Shown here in pieces: positions 8,361 through 16,458 of a DNA stretch of 64,000 nucleotides (its first letter is position 1; the number at the start of each line of letters is the position of its first letter). Made by a program: the position numbers and the translations under genes. Under the pieces are notes generated by a model. That model made no database searches. It worked only from the letters and a program-made list of their open reading frames with translations, and was not told the DNA's origin. Where the stretch lies: assembly GCA_027493525.1 (NCBI GenBank), contig JAOSKN010000001.1, positions 2,418,001 through 2,482,000 of the forward strand. Reading direction: 5' to 3'. Origin of the DNA: Planctomycetota bacterium. GTDB lineage: Bacteria > Planctomycetota > SZUA-567 > H5-PLA8.

Positions 8361-10109
8361 TCAAAGCCAGTAGCGCAACTGGTAGGCGAAGCTCTCGAAG
8401 AGGATCGTGGAGAGGGAGCGGGCTTCGTGGCGCGCGGGGGTCAGCTCCTCGCAGCGGGCGATGTCGTCCATGGTCTGCTCGCGCAGCCGCCGCGCGAAGG
8501 CGGCGTCGGGCGTCACGACGACGGCCTCCAGGTTGTGGAAGAGGCTGCGGTGGTCGAGGTTGTAGCTGCCGACGAGCGCGAAGGCGTCGTCGATGACGGC
8601 GGTCTTGGCGTGAAGCATGCTGCCGGGCCACTCGAAGATCCGCACGCCGCGCTCGAGGAGTTCGGCATACAGCGCGCGCGCCGCGGCGGCGGCCAATTCG
8701 ACGTCGCTTTCCCGGGCCACCACCACCCCCACCCGCACGCCGCGCTCGACGGCCTGGTAGAGCGCCTTGCGGATGCCGCGGTCGGGGATGAAGTAGGCGT
8801 TCTCGATCAGGATGTAGTTACGGGCCTGCTGGATCGCCCGGAGGTAGGCGCGGCGGATGAGCCAGCGCTGGCGGAAGAGCGAGTTCCCGATCACCTGGAC
8901 CGGGACGCCCGGCCCGAGCGCGGCGGTGTGCCCGACGACGCGCCGCGGCATCGACTCCTGGCGGCGCTGCGCCACGCCGGGCCACTTGCGCGCGCGCTTC
9001 CAGGTCCGCTCGAAAAGCCGGGACAGCTCGCCCGCCGCCTCGCGGCCATCGATCCGCGCGTGCGTGTCGCGCCAGCCCGCGCCGCCTTCTTCTTTGGGCA
9101 GGTAGTCGGCGGCGAGGTTCAGCCCGCCGGCGAAGGCCGTGCGCCCGTCGACGACCAGGATCTTGCGGTGGTCGCGCTTGTTCCAGGCCCAGAGCGGGCG
9201 CGAGACATGCAGCGGATGGTATACGGCGACGTGGACGCCGGCATCGAGGAGGCCGTGGACGTAGCGCTCGGGCAGGCCCAGCGCGCCCACGGCGTCGTAG
9301 AGCAGCCGCACCCGCGCGCCCTGCAAGGCGGCCTTGCGCAGCGCCGCCGCGAAGCGCTCGCCGGCAGCATCCGCGCGGAGGATGTAGGTCTCCAGGTCCA
9401 CCGTCTCCCGCGCGGCCTCGATGGCGGCGAGCATCTCGGGGTAAGCTTCGCGGCCGTCCACGAGGAGCCGGATGGACTCGGCGCGCTGGAAGCGCTCCGG
9501 GCGGCCGGCGTAACGTTCGATGGCCTGCGCGGGCGTGAGCGCCTTGTCAGGCACAGGCAGTTCGAACGGACCGAGTTCCGGCTCTTCGGCGGACGCCGCG
9601 CCGCGGCGCTTCCTCCAGGCGCGCACGCCCCACAGCGCCAGCGGGTACATGACCAGCGCCAGCGCGGCGCCGACCAGCACGGCCCCCAGAAGAATCGGGC
9701 CGGCCGCGTCCAGGCCCAGTTCGCCCAGCGCGTCGAGGACCGCCTGGGTCGAGCGCCATGGCTCCGACCAGCTCCAGGCATCCAGCGCCAGGCGCGTCCC
9801 GGCGAGGGCCGCGTCCGGATCGGGCGCCGCGCCCGGCCAGAGCCACGCGCCGAGGTAGAACTCCCCGATCGCCAGCGGGAAGAGCGTCCCCGCGTTCGCC
9901 AGGAACTGCGGCAGGATGGCGACCGCGCGGTTCCCGCGAGCCAGATAGGCAAAGAGGAGGCTCAACGGGATCTGCAAGCCCGGCAGCGGGAATGCGGCGG
10001 CGAAGAACCCGGCCGAGATGCCGCGCGCGATCCGATCCGCGGGGTCGTGGTGATGGAAGAGCTTCCGCGCGAGCAGCTTCCAGCGTGTTTGGAGCCGCCG
10101 ACGGATCAT
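8361..10109 (-). CDS. DUF2062 / phospholipase D (cardiolipin synthase-like) fusion protein
   Basis: 582 residues in two parts. Residues 1 to about 160 are a DUF2062 membrane domain: a basic start, ARGISAGFFAAAFPLPGLQIPLS, and several hydrophobic segments. The rest is a two-domain phospholipase D enzyme with HKD motifs HRKILVVD and HAKTAVIDD, the second followed by SYNLDHRS, as in cardiolipin synthases (ClsA/ClsB), which join phosphatidyl groups in the inner membrane. The ATG at 10109 fits the basic start of DUF2062; the frame runs 14 codons further but into the repeat at 10150. The fusion is unusual because DUF2062 is normally a stand-alone protein. Confidence 0.85.
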   Translation of the reverse strand: MIRRRLQTRWKLLARKLFHHHDPADRIARGISAGFFAAAFPLPGLQIPLSLLFAYLARGNRAVAILPQFLANAGTLFPLAIGEFYLGAWLWPGAAPDPDAALAGTRLALDAWSWSEPWRSTQAVLDALGELGLDAAGPILLGAVLVGAALALVMYPLALWGVRAWRKRRGAASAEEPELGPFELPVPDKALTPAQAIERYAGRPERFQRAESIRLLVDGREAYPEMLAAIEAARETVDLETYILRADAAGERFAAALRKAALQGARVRLLYDAVGALGLPERYVHGLLDAGVHVAVYHPLHVSRPLWAWNKRDHRKILVVDGRTAFAGGLNLAADYLPKEEGGAGWRDTHARIDGREAAGELSRLFERTWKRARKWPGVAQRRQESMPRRVVGHTAALGPGVPVQVIGNSLFRQRWLIRRAYLRAIQQARNYILIENAYFIPDRGIRKALYQAVERGVRVGVVVARESDVELAAAAARALYAELLERGVRIFEWPGSMLHAKTAVIDDAFALVGSYNLDHRSLFHNLEAVVVTPDAAFARRLREQTMDDIARCEELTPARHEARSLSTILFESFAYQLRYWL

Positions 10110-10149
10110 CGCTGGGCGCTCCGGGCCGCGGCGCTTACCGCGAGGCAAC

Positions 10150-10180
10150 ACCCCTACCCCCCCTTGGGAAGGGGGGAAAA
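10150..10180. repeat. REP-like palindromic repeat, copy 1
   Basis: A run of C, the core CCCTTGGGAAGGG and a run of G form a palindromic unit of about 30 bp. A near-identical unit lies at 22460-22490. This copy is upstream of the DUF2062-PLD gene and could form a hairpin in either strand. Such C-run/G-run palindromes are commonly dispersed intergenic repeats. Confidence 0.6.
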
Positions 10181-10276
10181 CCGATTTGAAAGGTGCACAG
10201 CAAGTCGGTCATATTTTCGGTTTATATTTGGTATTTGGATTGTGCCCTAGCCTACCTCTTCCTCTCGGCAACTGGC

Positions 10277-11191
10277 TTACTCCGTCAAGCCGATCTGTCG
10301 GGTGATCCGGTCGAAGTCCGCCACAGAGTAGAACTCGATCACGATCTTGCCCTTTCGGGCGCCTTCTTCGATCTTGACGCGCGTGCCCAGGTGCTCGCAC
10401 AGCTTCTGTTCAAGGCTCTTGAGGTGGTCGGGCTTGGTTCGGCGCTTCATCTGGCTCCCGGCGCGGGGCACAACGGTGACCGCGGCGGATTGCTCCGGCC
10501 CAAGCGCAAAGACCTCAAGCTGCCGGACGGTAAGGTCTTCGGCCTGGCATTTGGCGGCGAGGTGGAGCTGGAGCTGGCGGTCGGGGATGCTCATCAGGAT
10601 CTTGGCGTGGCCGATGGAGAGCTTGCTGTCATGGAGCGCCTGCTGAATGGACTCGGGAAGCTCCAGGACGCGCATGAGGTTGCTCACGACCGCGCGGGAC
10701 TTGCCAATGGCGTCGGCGATCTGCTCCTGAGTCATCTGATACCGGTCTCGGAGCCGACAGTAGGCCAAGGCTTCCTCAATGGGATTCAGGTCGTCGCGCT
10801 GGAGGTTCTCGATGAGGGAAAGAACGAGGATTTCGCTTTCTCCGGCGACGGGCTTGACGAAGGCCGGCGCCTGTTCCAGCCCTGCGGCCTGGGAGGCGCG
10901 CCAGCGGCGCTCACCGGCGATGATTTCGTAGCGGACCTCGCCCTGGACCTCGGCGGGCGGCAGTTCGCGGACGACGATGGGCTGAATCAGCCCCTTGGCC
11001 TTGATCGACTGGGCCAGCTCGGCGAGCGCTTGGGGATCGAAATCCTTACGCGGCTGGTTGGGGTTGGGTCGAATGGCCTTGAGGGAAACCTGGTTCATGG
11101 CGACCGGTGGGAGCTGACCGGGTACGCCGTCGGTGGTGCGCTGGAGCAGCGCGCCGAGTCCTCGGCGCGGCGGTTGGGGCTGATCGGCCAT
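10277..11191 (-). CDS. parB: Chromosome partitioning protein ParB
   Basis: 304 residues with the full ParB plan: an N-terminal basic stretch RRGLGALL (residues 9-16, the ParA-stimulating region), the nuclease-like CTP-binding domain with GERRWRAS at 93-100 and ENLQRDDLNPIEEALAY at 128-144, a helix-turn-helix MTQEQIADAIGKSRAVVSN at 153-171 and a C-terminal dimerisation domain. ParB binds parS, loads as a sliding clamp by CTP hydrolysis and organises origin DNA. Three palindromes matching the parS plan lie just upstream. ParA is not adjacent and not in the window, unlike the usual parAB operon. Confidence 0.95.
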   Translation of the reverse strand: MADQPQPPRRGLGALLQRTTDGVPGQLPPVAMNQVSLKAIRPNPNQPRKDFDPQALAELAQSIKAKGLIQPIVVRELPPAEVQGEVRYEIIAGERRWRASQAAGLEQAPAFVKPVAGESEILVLSLIENLQRDDLNPIEEALAYCRLRDRYQMTQEQIADAIGKSRAVVSNLMRVLELPESIQQALHDSKLSIGHAKILMSIPDRQLQLHLAAKCQAEDLTVRQLEVFALGPEQSAAVTVVPRAGSQMKRRTKPDHLKSLEQKLCEHLGTRVKIEEGARKGKIVIEFYSVADFDRITRQIGLTE

Positions 11192-11303
11192 AAGCTAAGC
11201 GATCTCCGTTTGGCTTACTTTCTTTATGCCTTGGATTTGGTTGAGGGTCAAGGCGGGAACGGGAGAGGGGCTTGGGGCGATTGAACCAGAGGGATGCAAA
11301 CCT

Positions 11304-11329
11304 TCAATTGCTCCACGTGGAGCAATTGA
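11304..11329. promoter_or_regulatory. parS-like palindrome 1
   Basis: A perfect 26 bp palindrome centred on CACGTG with core TGCTCCACGTGGAGCA. The universal parS is TGTTNCACGTGAAACA-like; this core keeps T-G, T, CACGTG, A and C-A at the matching places and changes the third base pair (C/G) and the flank of the hexamer. It lies 113 bp upstream of the parB start. Confidence 0.75.
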
Positions 11330-11565
11330 GGGGTAGGGTCATCGAGAGCGGTCTGAGTCGTTAGAAGCCAATCGTAGGGACTCGAAAATTGTTGCACTGC
11401 GTGCAGGATCGAATGATTGACCAGGGGATGCGCTTGCGCTTATTGGATGGATAGAAGAAGAGTAAGGAGGGGGCAGGTCAGAGGCAGGGCAGAAAGACTC
11501 GAGACCTGAAAAAGATGCACTGTGCGCAATAGAGTCTACTGCATATAGCTTGTTGATATTGATAT

Positions 11566-11587
11566 AATTGCTCCACGTGGAGCAATT
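11566..11587. promoter_or_regulatory. parS-like palindrome 2
   Basis: A perfect 22 bp palindrome with the same 16 bp core as the sites at 11304 and 11754, flanked by AAT/ATT arms. It lies 24 bp before the DnaA box at 11611. Confidence 0.75.
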
Positions 11588-11600
11588 GGCCTTTGGGGTG

Positions 11601-11619
11601 GTGGAAAAACTGTGGATAA
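11601..11619. promoter_or_regulatory. DnaA box pair
   Basis: TGTGGATAA at 11611-11619 is a perfect DnaA box (TTATCCACA on the minus strand). Directly before it, GTGGAAAA (11601-11608) is a degenerate box in the same orientation. The tight pair sits between parS-like sites 2 and 3. Only one exact box was found, fewer than in most known origins. Confidence 0.55.
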
Positions 11620-11753
11620 CCTATCCATAAGGCTTGATGGGAAAGGTTCGAATTATCACTCTTTGGTTGTAGATTTCGCATGCGCTGCTTATCAAGATGA
11701 TAGTGTCTAATGCCTTGACGTAATGGTCTCCATCGCCAGTGGTTCAGACAGCG

Positions 11754-11795
11754 CGAAATGCCCAATTGCTCCACGTGGAGCAATTGGGCATTTCG
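11754..11795. promoter_or_regulatory. parS-like palindrome 3 (42 bp perfect palindrome)
   Basis: The same 16 bp core as the other two sites, extended on both sides to a 42 bp perfect inverted repeat without spacer (outer arms CGAAATGCCC / GGGCATTTCG). Such length is more than ParB recognition needs, so this copy may also form a cruciform or act as a bidirectional terminator. Confidence 0.7.
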
Positions 11796-11884
11796 AGCCC
11801 CCTTCTTTCCAACTATTGAATCGAGTCAATAAAATGGAGTGTGCACGTTCGTGTGTGTTCACGCATTGTAACAGGTTATTATAT

Positions 11885-12835
11885 CTAATGCGGCGCCTTC
11901 GGCGCGCGAAGCGACTGCATGACGATGCTGCCCAGGATAATCCCGCCGCCCAGCAGCGCCCACGGGCCGGGGCGCTCTCCGATGAACAGGAACGTCCAGA
12001 GCGGATTGAGGACCGGTTCGAGCAGCGCCAGGAGCGAGGCCTCCAGCGCCGGCACGTGCCGGATGCCCTGCATCATCAGGTAGTAGCCCAGGCCCAACTG
12101 CACGATGCCGAGGACGAAGATCGTCGCGAGTGGAACGGGCAGTTCGGCCGCGGGCGGCAGGGGCTTGGCGAAGCACGCGCAGATCAGAAAGCAGAAGAGG
12201 TTGCCCCAGATCACGAGCAGTTCCGCGTCCGACGGCGCGCGAGTTCCCGCGTGCAAGCCGCCCCGCCGCGGAGGCGCCGCGCTATCGCGCTCGGGAAACG
12301 GGCGAGGCGGGGGCTCCTCGTCCTTGGCGCGCCCCCAGCGCAGGCCAATCACGACGAGCGCGTAGCCGACGCCGGAGCAGGCCGCCATCGTGTTGCCGAA
12401 AGCCTGGCCCGCGCCGAGTTCGTCGAGGAAGAAGAGCGACATGCCGGCGGCGCAGAGCGCCACCAGGACCAGATCGCGCGGGCGGAACGGCTCCTTCAGC
12501 AGCAGCGGCGAGAGGAGCATCACCCAGATCGGCGCGGTGTCCTGGAGGAAAATCGCGTTGGCCGCGGTGGTGTAGACGAGCGCCGTGATGTAGCCGATGA
12601 GCATCAGCGCGTAAGCGAGCGCCAGCAGCGCGACTTTGAGGCTCGGCCGCCACCAGCGCGGGCCGCGCCAGGGGCGGACCACGGCGAGCATGAAGAGGAG
12701 CGCGAAGAAGCTGCGCCCGCCGGTGATCTGCCAGTTGTCGAGCGCCTGGTTGGCGTATTTGACGAGCGGCCCGGCGCTGCTCCAGCAGACCGCCGCGCCG
12801 CAGATCAGCAGGCGTCCGCGTTTGAGAGGATCCAT
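11885..12835 (-). CDS. EamA/DMT-family transporter
   Basis: 316 residues from the ATG at 12835, with about ten hydrophobic helices in two EamA halves: CGAAVCWSSAGPLVKYA near residue 12 opens the first and LGYYLMMQGIRHVPALEASLLALLEPVLNPLWTF near 250 is the typical end of the second. Drug/metabolite transporters export or import small metabolites; the substrate cannot be told. The loop between the halves (about residues 170-205) is unusually long and charged. The frame is open 38 codons further upstream, but that part lacks membrane character. Confidence 0.85.
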   Translation of the reverse strand: MDPLKRGRLLICGAAVCWSSAGPLVKYANQALDNWQITGGRSFFALLFMLAVVRPWRGPRWWRPSLKVALLALAYALMLIGYITALVYTTAANAIFLQDTAPIWVMLLSPLLLKEPFRPRDLVLVALCAAGMSLFFLDELGAGQAFGNTMAACSGVGYALVVIGLRWGRAKDEEPPPRPFPERDSAAPPRRGGLHAGTRAPSDAELLVIWGNLFCFLICACFAKPLPPAAELPVPLATIFVLGIVQLGLGYYLMMQGIRHVPALEASLLALLEPVLNPLWTFLFIGERPGPWALLGGGIILGSIVMQSLRAPKAPH

Positions 12836-12958
12836 CGGAACAGGCGTAGTGGGTTGGCGGGCCGGTTGCAATGCGGGAAAGGAAGCGTTTACCACCGACG
12901 AGTTCACCGCCTTGACATGATAAGGAGATTGGCTTTTACTGGCGAGCACGCGGAGTGA

Positions 12959-13127
12959 CCTAGTGGGCCTTCAATCTTGAATGTCGGGTTGCGTCGGCGC
13001 TTTTGGCCGTGCTCTTCGTTGCGCTCCGGTTGGCGTATCTTCTTGATACGCCGCCCCTTCGCGCGCCTCGATCACGACCAAAATCCCTCGACGCCACCTC
13101 GCCATTCAAGTTTGAAGGTCCACTAGG
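12959..13127. repeat. 169 bp fold-back (MITE-like) element
   Basis: The ends form a 25 bp inverted repeat matching at 23 positions (left 12959-12983, right 13103-13127; both start CCTAGTGG read inward). The interior continues as an imperfect stem to a central hairpin GGCGTATC/GATACGCC at 13032-13052, so the whole element can fold as one long hairpin. No coding capacity. It lies upstream of the restriction endonuclease gene and may be a mobile non-autonomous element or a structured RNA. The rest of the 388 bp gap (12836-12958, 13128-13238) shows nothing recognisable. Confidence 0.7.
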
Positions 13128-13238
13128 AATAGACGCTGTCCTGTCCCCTGTGCCTTAAGAGCGCGATGGCCACGCGAGCCCAATTCCGTCGATTCTTGCG
13201 GGAATGCCGTTGGCGCCGTTTCCTTGCTGGAAAGACCT

Positions 13239-13844
13239 ATGCCAATCTTGCGAAACAACATCAATATCGCTTCGTTCAATGCTGCTCTACTGCTGCCTTT
13301 TGAGTTACGCATCCAGGATTTCCAGATGGCCATGCAGGACGTCTACGATTTCTTCTACGATGTTAACACCCATTTGACTGGCAAGGGTTTACAGAGGCTG
13401 GACGACATGTTGCGACCCGCGATAATGTCTGGTGTCCTTTCAGACATGCTGACCGCCAGCCTTGCAAAGCACTCAAGGGTTCTTCGTGAGAACCGGTACT
13501 TCAACGGCCACCCCGACTTGATCGTTCAAGGCCTATACCCCGGCAATGCCATCAAGGCGGGAACAGAGGGCGTTGAAGTCAAGACCACGAGAAAAGCCGG
13601 TGGAGCCGTCGATACGCACGGCGCTCGTGAGCAGTGGATGTGCGTATTCGTATACGCTGTCGATACCGAGACGGAACCCGCGCTCGACCGCAGCCCCATG
13701 ACGTTCACAGAGATTTACCTCGGGCGGGTCGCCATCGAAGATTTCAGACGAAATGCACGCGGGGAACTGGGCACGCGCACGGCTACTTTGCACAAGGACG
13801 GCATTCAGAAACTCCGCCAGAGTTGGGTCTATCGTTTGGGATGA
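13239..13844 (+). CDS. Type II restriction endonuclease, PD-(D/E)XK type
   Basis: 201 residues. A PD-(D/E)XK nuclease core is visible: HPD at residues 91-93 and EVK at 113-115, about 20 residues apart, followed by a hydrophobic strand WMCVFVYAVD. It is convergent with a beta-class DNA methylase gene and overlaps its end by 16 bp, the usual arrangement of a type II restriction-modification pair. The ATG at 13239, with GGAAAG just upstream, is preferred to a TTG five codons earlier. The DNA target cannot be read from the sequence. The G+C content is lower than in the surrounding genes, which suggests acquisition. Confidence 0.75.
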   Translation: MPILRNNINIASFNAALLLPFELRIQDFQMAMQDVYDFFYDVNTHLTGKGLQRLDDMLRPAIMSGVLSDMLTASLAKHSRVLRENRYFNGHPDLIVQGLYPGNAIKAGTEGVEVKTTRKAGGAVDTHGAREQWMCVFVYAVDTETEPALDRSPMTFTEIYLGRVAIEDFRRNARGELGTRTATLHKDGIQKLRQSWVYRLG

Positions 13845-14985
13845 GTCCCATTTGGCAAAAAACGAATTAGTTTCGGAATCGCCTTACAGGCCATATTGAA
13901 GAAGTGCTTGTCCTTTTCCACGCCAATACTCTCATAGCCAACCGCCTCCGCGGCAGACAGCGTCGACCCCGCTCCCGCAAACGGATCGAGAATCACGCCC
14001 TTTCCGAGAGGCAGGACCGCCCGAACTACTTGGCGAAGGAACGACTGCGGCTTAAGGCTCGGGTGGGGGGCCAGATCCCGTTCGGCCTTGCGCGTTGGCG
14101 ACGAGTTTATGACATCTCCAAACGGCTTGTCCTGGCACGGACGTCGAAATCCTCCGGTGTGCCATTTCCTCAGATTGTCCTGAACTCGCCCCTCTATCGG
14201 TTTACGGTAAACGATCCACGGCTCCCACATCGATCGAGGCATCACGCTGATTTCCGAGAACTCTTCATGCGCCGCCTTGGGGCGGTCTCCACCTCTCATG
14301 GTCATGGTTAACCGGACGAGTTCGCCCCGACGCTCTAATCCGGCATTCGCAAGGGCTCCCGAAACCAGATAGGAAAGAAGCGGATTGGCTGCAACCACGA
14401 CGTGCGCGCCTGGAACGATTTTCGGCAGCAGGAGACGCGCCCAAACAAAGAAGAATGCGCGGAGGCGTTCGAGTTGTTCGGGGGTAAGCGTTGTGAATCT
14501 GGGAAGTGGGGAACGCACGTGCCCGTCAAACGAGGGGGAATACGCCAGACCCCGCCCTTACCTTTGCGGAGTTTTGCCTGCTGCTCGGCCGTATATTCGT
14601 GAAGTCCATAGGGAGGGTCCGTTATCACGGCGTGGAAGCTGTTGTCCTGCTGTTGCTCCAGCCAATCGAAACAGTCCGCATGATGCAACGTGGCATTTCC
14701 GAATTTTACCGGCGCGGCCCAATCATCCCCCATCGGCAGTTCTTTCTGAATGCCCTCCCCAATGGCAGACCGCACAGCGTAAAGGCCACGATCTTCCCGG
14801 ACAAACATTCCCGGCGTGTTCAACCGGAGATAGGACCGGACCGAAGATGCAGGAATTTGCCCAACTACCCGATTCAGACGTTCCTCAATTTCTTTGACCG
14901 AAAGAGCCTTGGAAGTTAACGACATCACTTTAAGGATGCCGTCACGTACACGACCGGGAGGATATCTGCGTTGTCCCTGTTCCAT
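13829..14985 (-). CDS. DNA methyltransferase of the R-M pair, frameshifted (joined product about 385 aa)
   Basis: The first frame (14985 to about 14535) gives an N-terminal winged-helix region (residues 12-72) and the catalytic DPPY motif at 123-126. The second frame (about 14535 to 13829) continues the protein and carries DPFAGAGST, the AdoMet motif. Motif IV before motif I marks a beta-class N6-adenine or N4-cytosine methylase. The halves join smoothly as WRIPPSFDGHVRSPLPRF if one C is added to the C5 run at 14533-14537. As read, the enzyme would be truncated before its AdoMet site and the cell would keep an unprotected nuclease, so an assembly error is more likely than a real mutation. Confidence 0.75.
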
Positions 14986-14997
14986 CGCCTTCGATAT

Positions 14998-15015
14998 TAG
15001 ACGTCTAGACGTCTA
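14998..15015. promoter_or_regulatory. Palindromic operator candidate upstream of the methylase
   Basis: TAGACGTCTAGACGTCTA is an 18 bp perfect palindrome, itself built from two overlapping AGACGTCT units, 13 bp before the methylase start. Many R-M methylases repress themselves through an N-terminal helix-turn-helix, and this methylase has a winged-helix N-terminus, so autoregulation here is a reasonable guess. It also overlaps the expected promoter position. Confidence 0.5.
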
Positions 15016-15179
15016 GTGTCAAGCTTGATTTTCAATAAGAATAAGAACGGTGAATGGCCCATACAAACCGCACCGGCCAAGCGCCTCACCCCGTCTTGAC
15101 GCTTAAAATATCAAAAAGTACAGTCATTCAGGTAGGGTTGGGTACGCGCGGTGAAGCGCGCCATCCAGGAGTCGAGGTC

Positions 15180-15419
15180 ATGACCGAAGCCGCCCGCCAC
15201 GCGAAGATCGTCGAGTGGTCCGAAGAGGACCAGTGCTTCGTCGGGAGTTCGCCTGGGCTGGTTTATGGCGGCTGCCACGGCGCGGACGAGAAGGCCGTCT
15301 TCGAGGAACTCTGCCGGGTCGTAGAGGACGTCATCGCCCTCTACCACCAGGACGGAAAGCCGCTCCCGCCGCCGACTTCCGGACGCGACTACGCGAACAA
15401 GATGCAGGACGTGGCGTAA
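15180..15419 (+). CDS. HicB-like antitoxin-family protein, short
   Basis: 79 residues resembling the N-terminal HicB domain: a first strand AKIVEWSEEDQCFVGSSPGL, then YGGCHGADEKAVFEELCRVVED and GKPLPPPTSGRDY. Family members of this type usually continue into a ribbon-helix-helix DNA-binding domain, which is missing: translation stops ten residues after the HicB fold. No hicA toxin gene precedes or follows it. Probably an orphan or a remnant antitoxin. The ATG at 15180 is chosen because conservation begins there; upstream the frame is open to 15054 without recognisable sequence. Confidence 0.6.
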   Translation: MTEAARHAKIVEWSEEDQCFVGSSPGLVYGGCHGADEKAVFEELCRVVEDVIALYHQDGKPLPPPTSGRDYANKMQDVA

Positions 15420-15644
15420 CGCCGCTCCAATTGCTTTTCGGAATGTTGACGCTGTAGACTTGGGACACGTAAAGCGGCAGGCCACTCGGCGGTAAGACCC
15501 CCTTCACAGCTGGCCGAGACTCTGGCCGAAAGGCGGGTGGGGGCGCCTGCCGTACTTCGCATCCAAGCGTAAGTCACATGCGGCATACCGCCGGGATAGG
15601 CTTGAAGCCGACCCCATCAGCACTTGCCGTTCCACGCCCAGTGA

Positions 15645-15677
15645 TGTACATTATGTGCAGATAAGAGGTTCTGTACA
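15645..15677. promoter_or_regulatory. YefM/Phd-type operator (two TGTACA hexamers)
   Basis: TGTACA occurs at 15645-15650 and again at 15672-15677, the second touching the start codon of the antitoxin gene. TGTACA is the core hexamer described for the E. coli yefM-yoeB operator, so autorepression by the antitoxin/toxin complex is likely. An AGAGG ribosome-binding sequence lies between the two copies. Confidence 0.55.
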
Positions 15678-15937
15678 TGTCCCCGATAGACACCGTCAAC
15701 GCACGCAAGAACTTCTCCGATACCGTCAACCGCGCGGCCTACGGGAAGGAGCGCGTCACGCTCACCCGGCGAGGCCGGCCGGTGGCGGCGCTGGTGCCGG
15801 TCGAAGACCTGGCGCTGCTGGAGGCGCTGGAAGACAAGCTGGACCTGGATGAAGCGCGCAAGGCGCTGGCGGCCTTCAAGAAGTCGGGGAAGCAGGCGTC
15901 CTCCCTGGCCGCGGTAAAAAAGAAGCTGGGGCTGTAA
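15677..15937 (+). CDS. Phd/YefM-family antitoxin
   Basis: 86 residues with the Phd/YefM fold: an N-terminal NARKNFSDTVNRAA DNA-binding segment (residues 8-21), RVTLTRRGRPVAALVPVEDLALLEAL, and a charged C-terminal tail that would wrap the toxin. It precedes the ParE/RelE-type toxin gene by 3 bp and is preceded by a double TGTACA operator, so a normal autoregulated type II toxin-antitoxin module is expected. Confidence 0.88.
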   Translation: MSPIDTVNARKNFSDTVNRAAYGKERVTLTRRGRPVAALVPVEDLALLEALEDKLDLDEARKALAAFKKSGKQASSLAAVKKKLGL

Positions 15938-15940
15938 GCG

Positions 15941-16198
15941 GTGGCCTACGCCGTCCAGCTCACGCCGGCGGCCGAGCGCGACTTGAAGAAGCTCGAGCGG
16001 GCCATCCGGGCGCGCGTGGTCCGGGCGCTGGAGGGGTTGGCCTCCGAGCCGCGTCCGCAAGGCAGCACGAAGCTCTCGGGCAAGGAGAACCTCTGGCGGG
16101 TTCGTGTCGGCGATCATCGCGTGCTGTACGCAATCGAGGACCGGCGGCTGGTCGTACTGGTGGTGAAGATCGCGCACCGGCGAGAGGTGTATCGGTAG
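15941..16198 (+). CDS. RelE/ParE-family toxin
   Basis: 85 residues starting with GTG three bases after the antitoxin stop. The RelE/ParE pattern is complete: YAVQLTPAAERDLKKL at the start, LSGKENLWRVRVGDHRVLYAI near residues 46-66 and the final VVLVVKIAHRREVYR. The R..DHRVLY and late H-R-E-Y residues are those used in RelE-type ribosome-dependent mRNA cleavage, so an mRNA interferase is more likely than a gyrase poison, but the two classes cannot be separated surely by eye. Confidence 0.88.
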   Translation: MAYAVQLTPAAERDLKKLERAIRARVVRALEGLASEPRPQGSTKLSGKENLWRVRVGDHRVLYAIEDRRLVVLVVKIAHRREVYR

Positions 16199-16202
16199 AA
16201 AG

Positions 16203-16336
16203 CACGGGGCGGCTGCGCCGAGCCGCGTGGCGCCCCAACCGGGCGACGCGGAGCGATGGAGCTCGGCTGGTTCTCGGGGCACTTGCCAACTTGTGGGAGA
16301 AATGTCGGCGCTTCAGCACGGGGCGGCTGCGCCGAC
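16203..16336. repeat. Direct repeat in the intergenic gap after the toxin gene
   Basis: CACGGGGCGGCTGCGCCGA occurs at about 16203-16221 and again at about 16318-16336. The gap up to 16458 also holds GGGACGCCCGCGG and GGCGGGACGCCGGCG, related inverted GC-rich words. This is a repetitive, non-coding block of about 260 bp, probably a dispersed repeat family. Confidence 0.5.
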
Positions 16337-16458
16337 CCGTGGCACTCTCCACGTGCGGGCGGGACGCCCGCGGTATGGAACGGAGCCACCGGGACGGCGG
16401 CGATACAGCCGGCGGGACGCCGGCGCTACCGGGACACGCTGCGTCTTGCCGGTAAACT

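Larger units (their letters stand above)
11192..11884. other. AT-rich intergenic region with parS-like sites and DnaA boxes: candidate origin/segregation region
   Basis: About 690 bp between parB and the divergently ending transporter gene, without a convincing coding frame and clearly richer in A/T than its surroundings. It holds three perfect palindromes sharing the core TGCTCCACGTGGAGCA, one perfect DnaA box (11611-11619), a second degenerate box beside it, and A/T-rich stretches such as 11555-11570 and 11870-11885. The combination with parB is what is expected near a bacterial oriC, but dnaA and gidA are not present. Confidence 0.6.

Noticed and set aside
8427..10250. A 607-codon plus-strand frame opposite the DUF2062-PLD gene
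   Set aside because: Antisense shadow of a gene with unmistakable HKD motifs.
11478..11783. A 101-codon frame inside the candidate origin region
   Set aside because: It reads through two parS-like palindromes, has no ribosome-binding site and no protein-like composition.
15054..15179. A longer HicB-like protein or an upstream hicA gene
   Set aside because: The 42 extra codons before ATG 15180 show no HicA double-stranded-RNA-binding-like fold and no conservation with HicB proteins.
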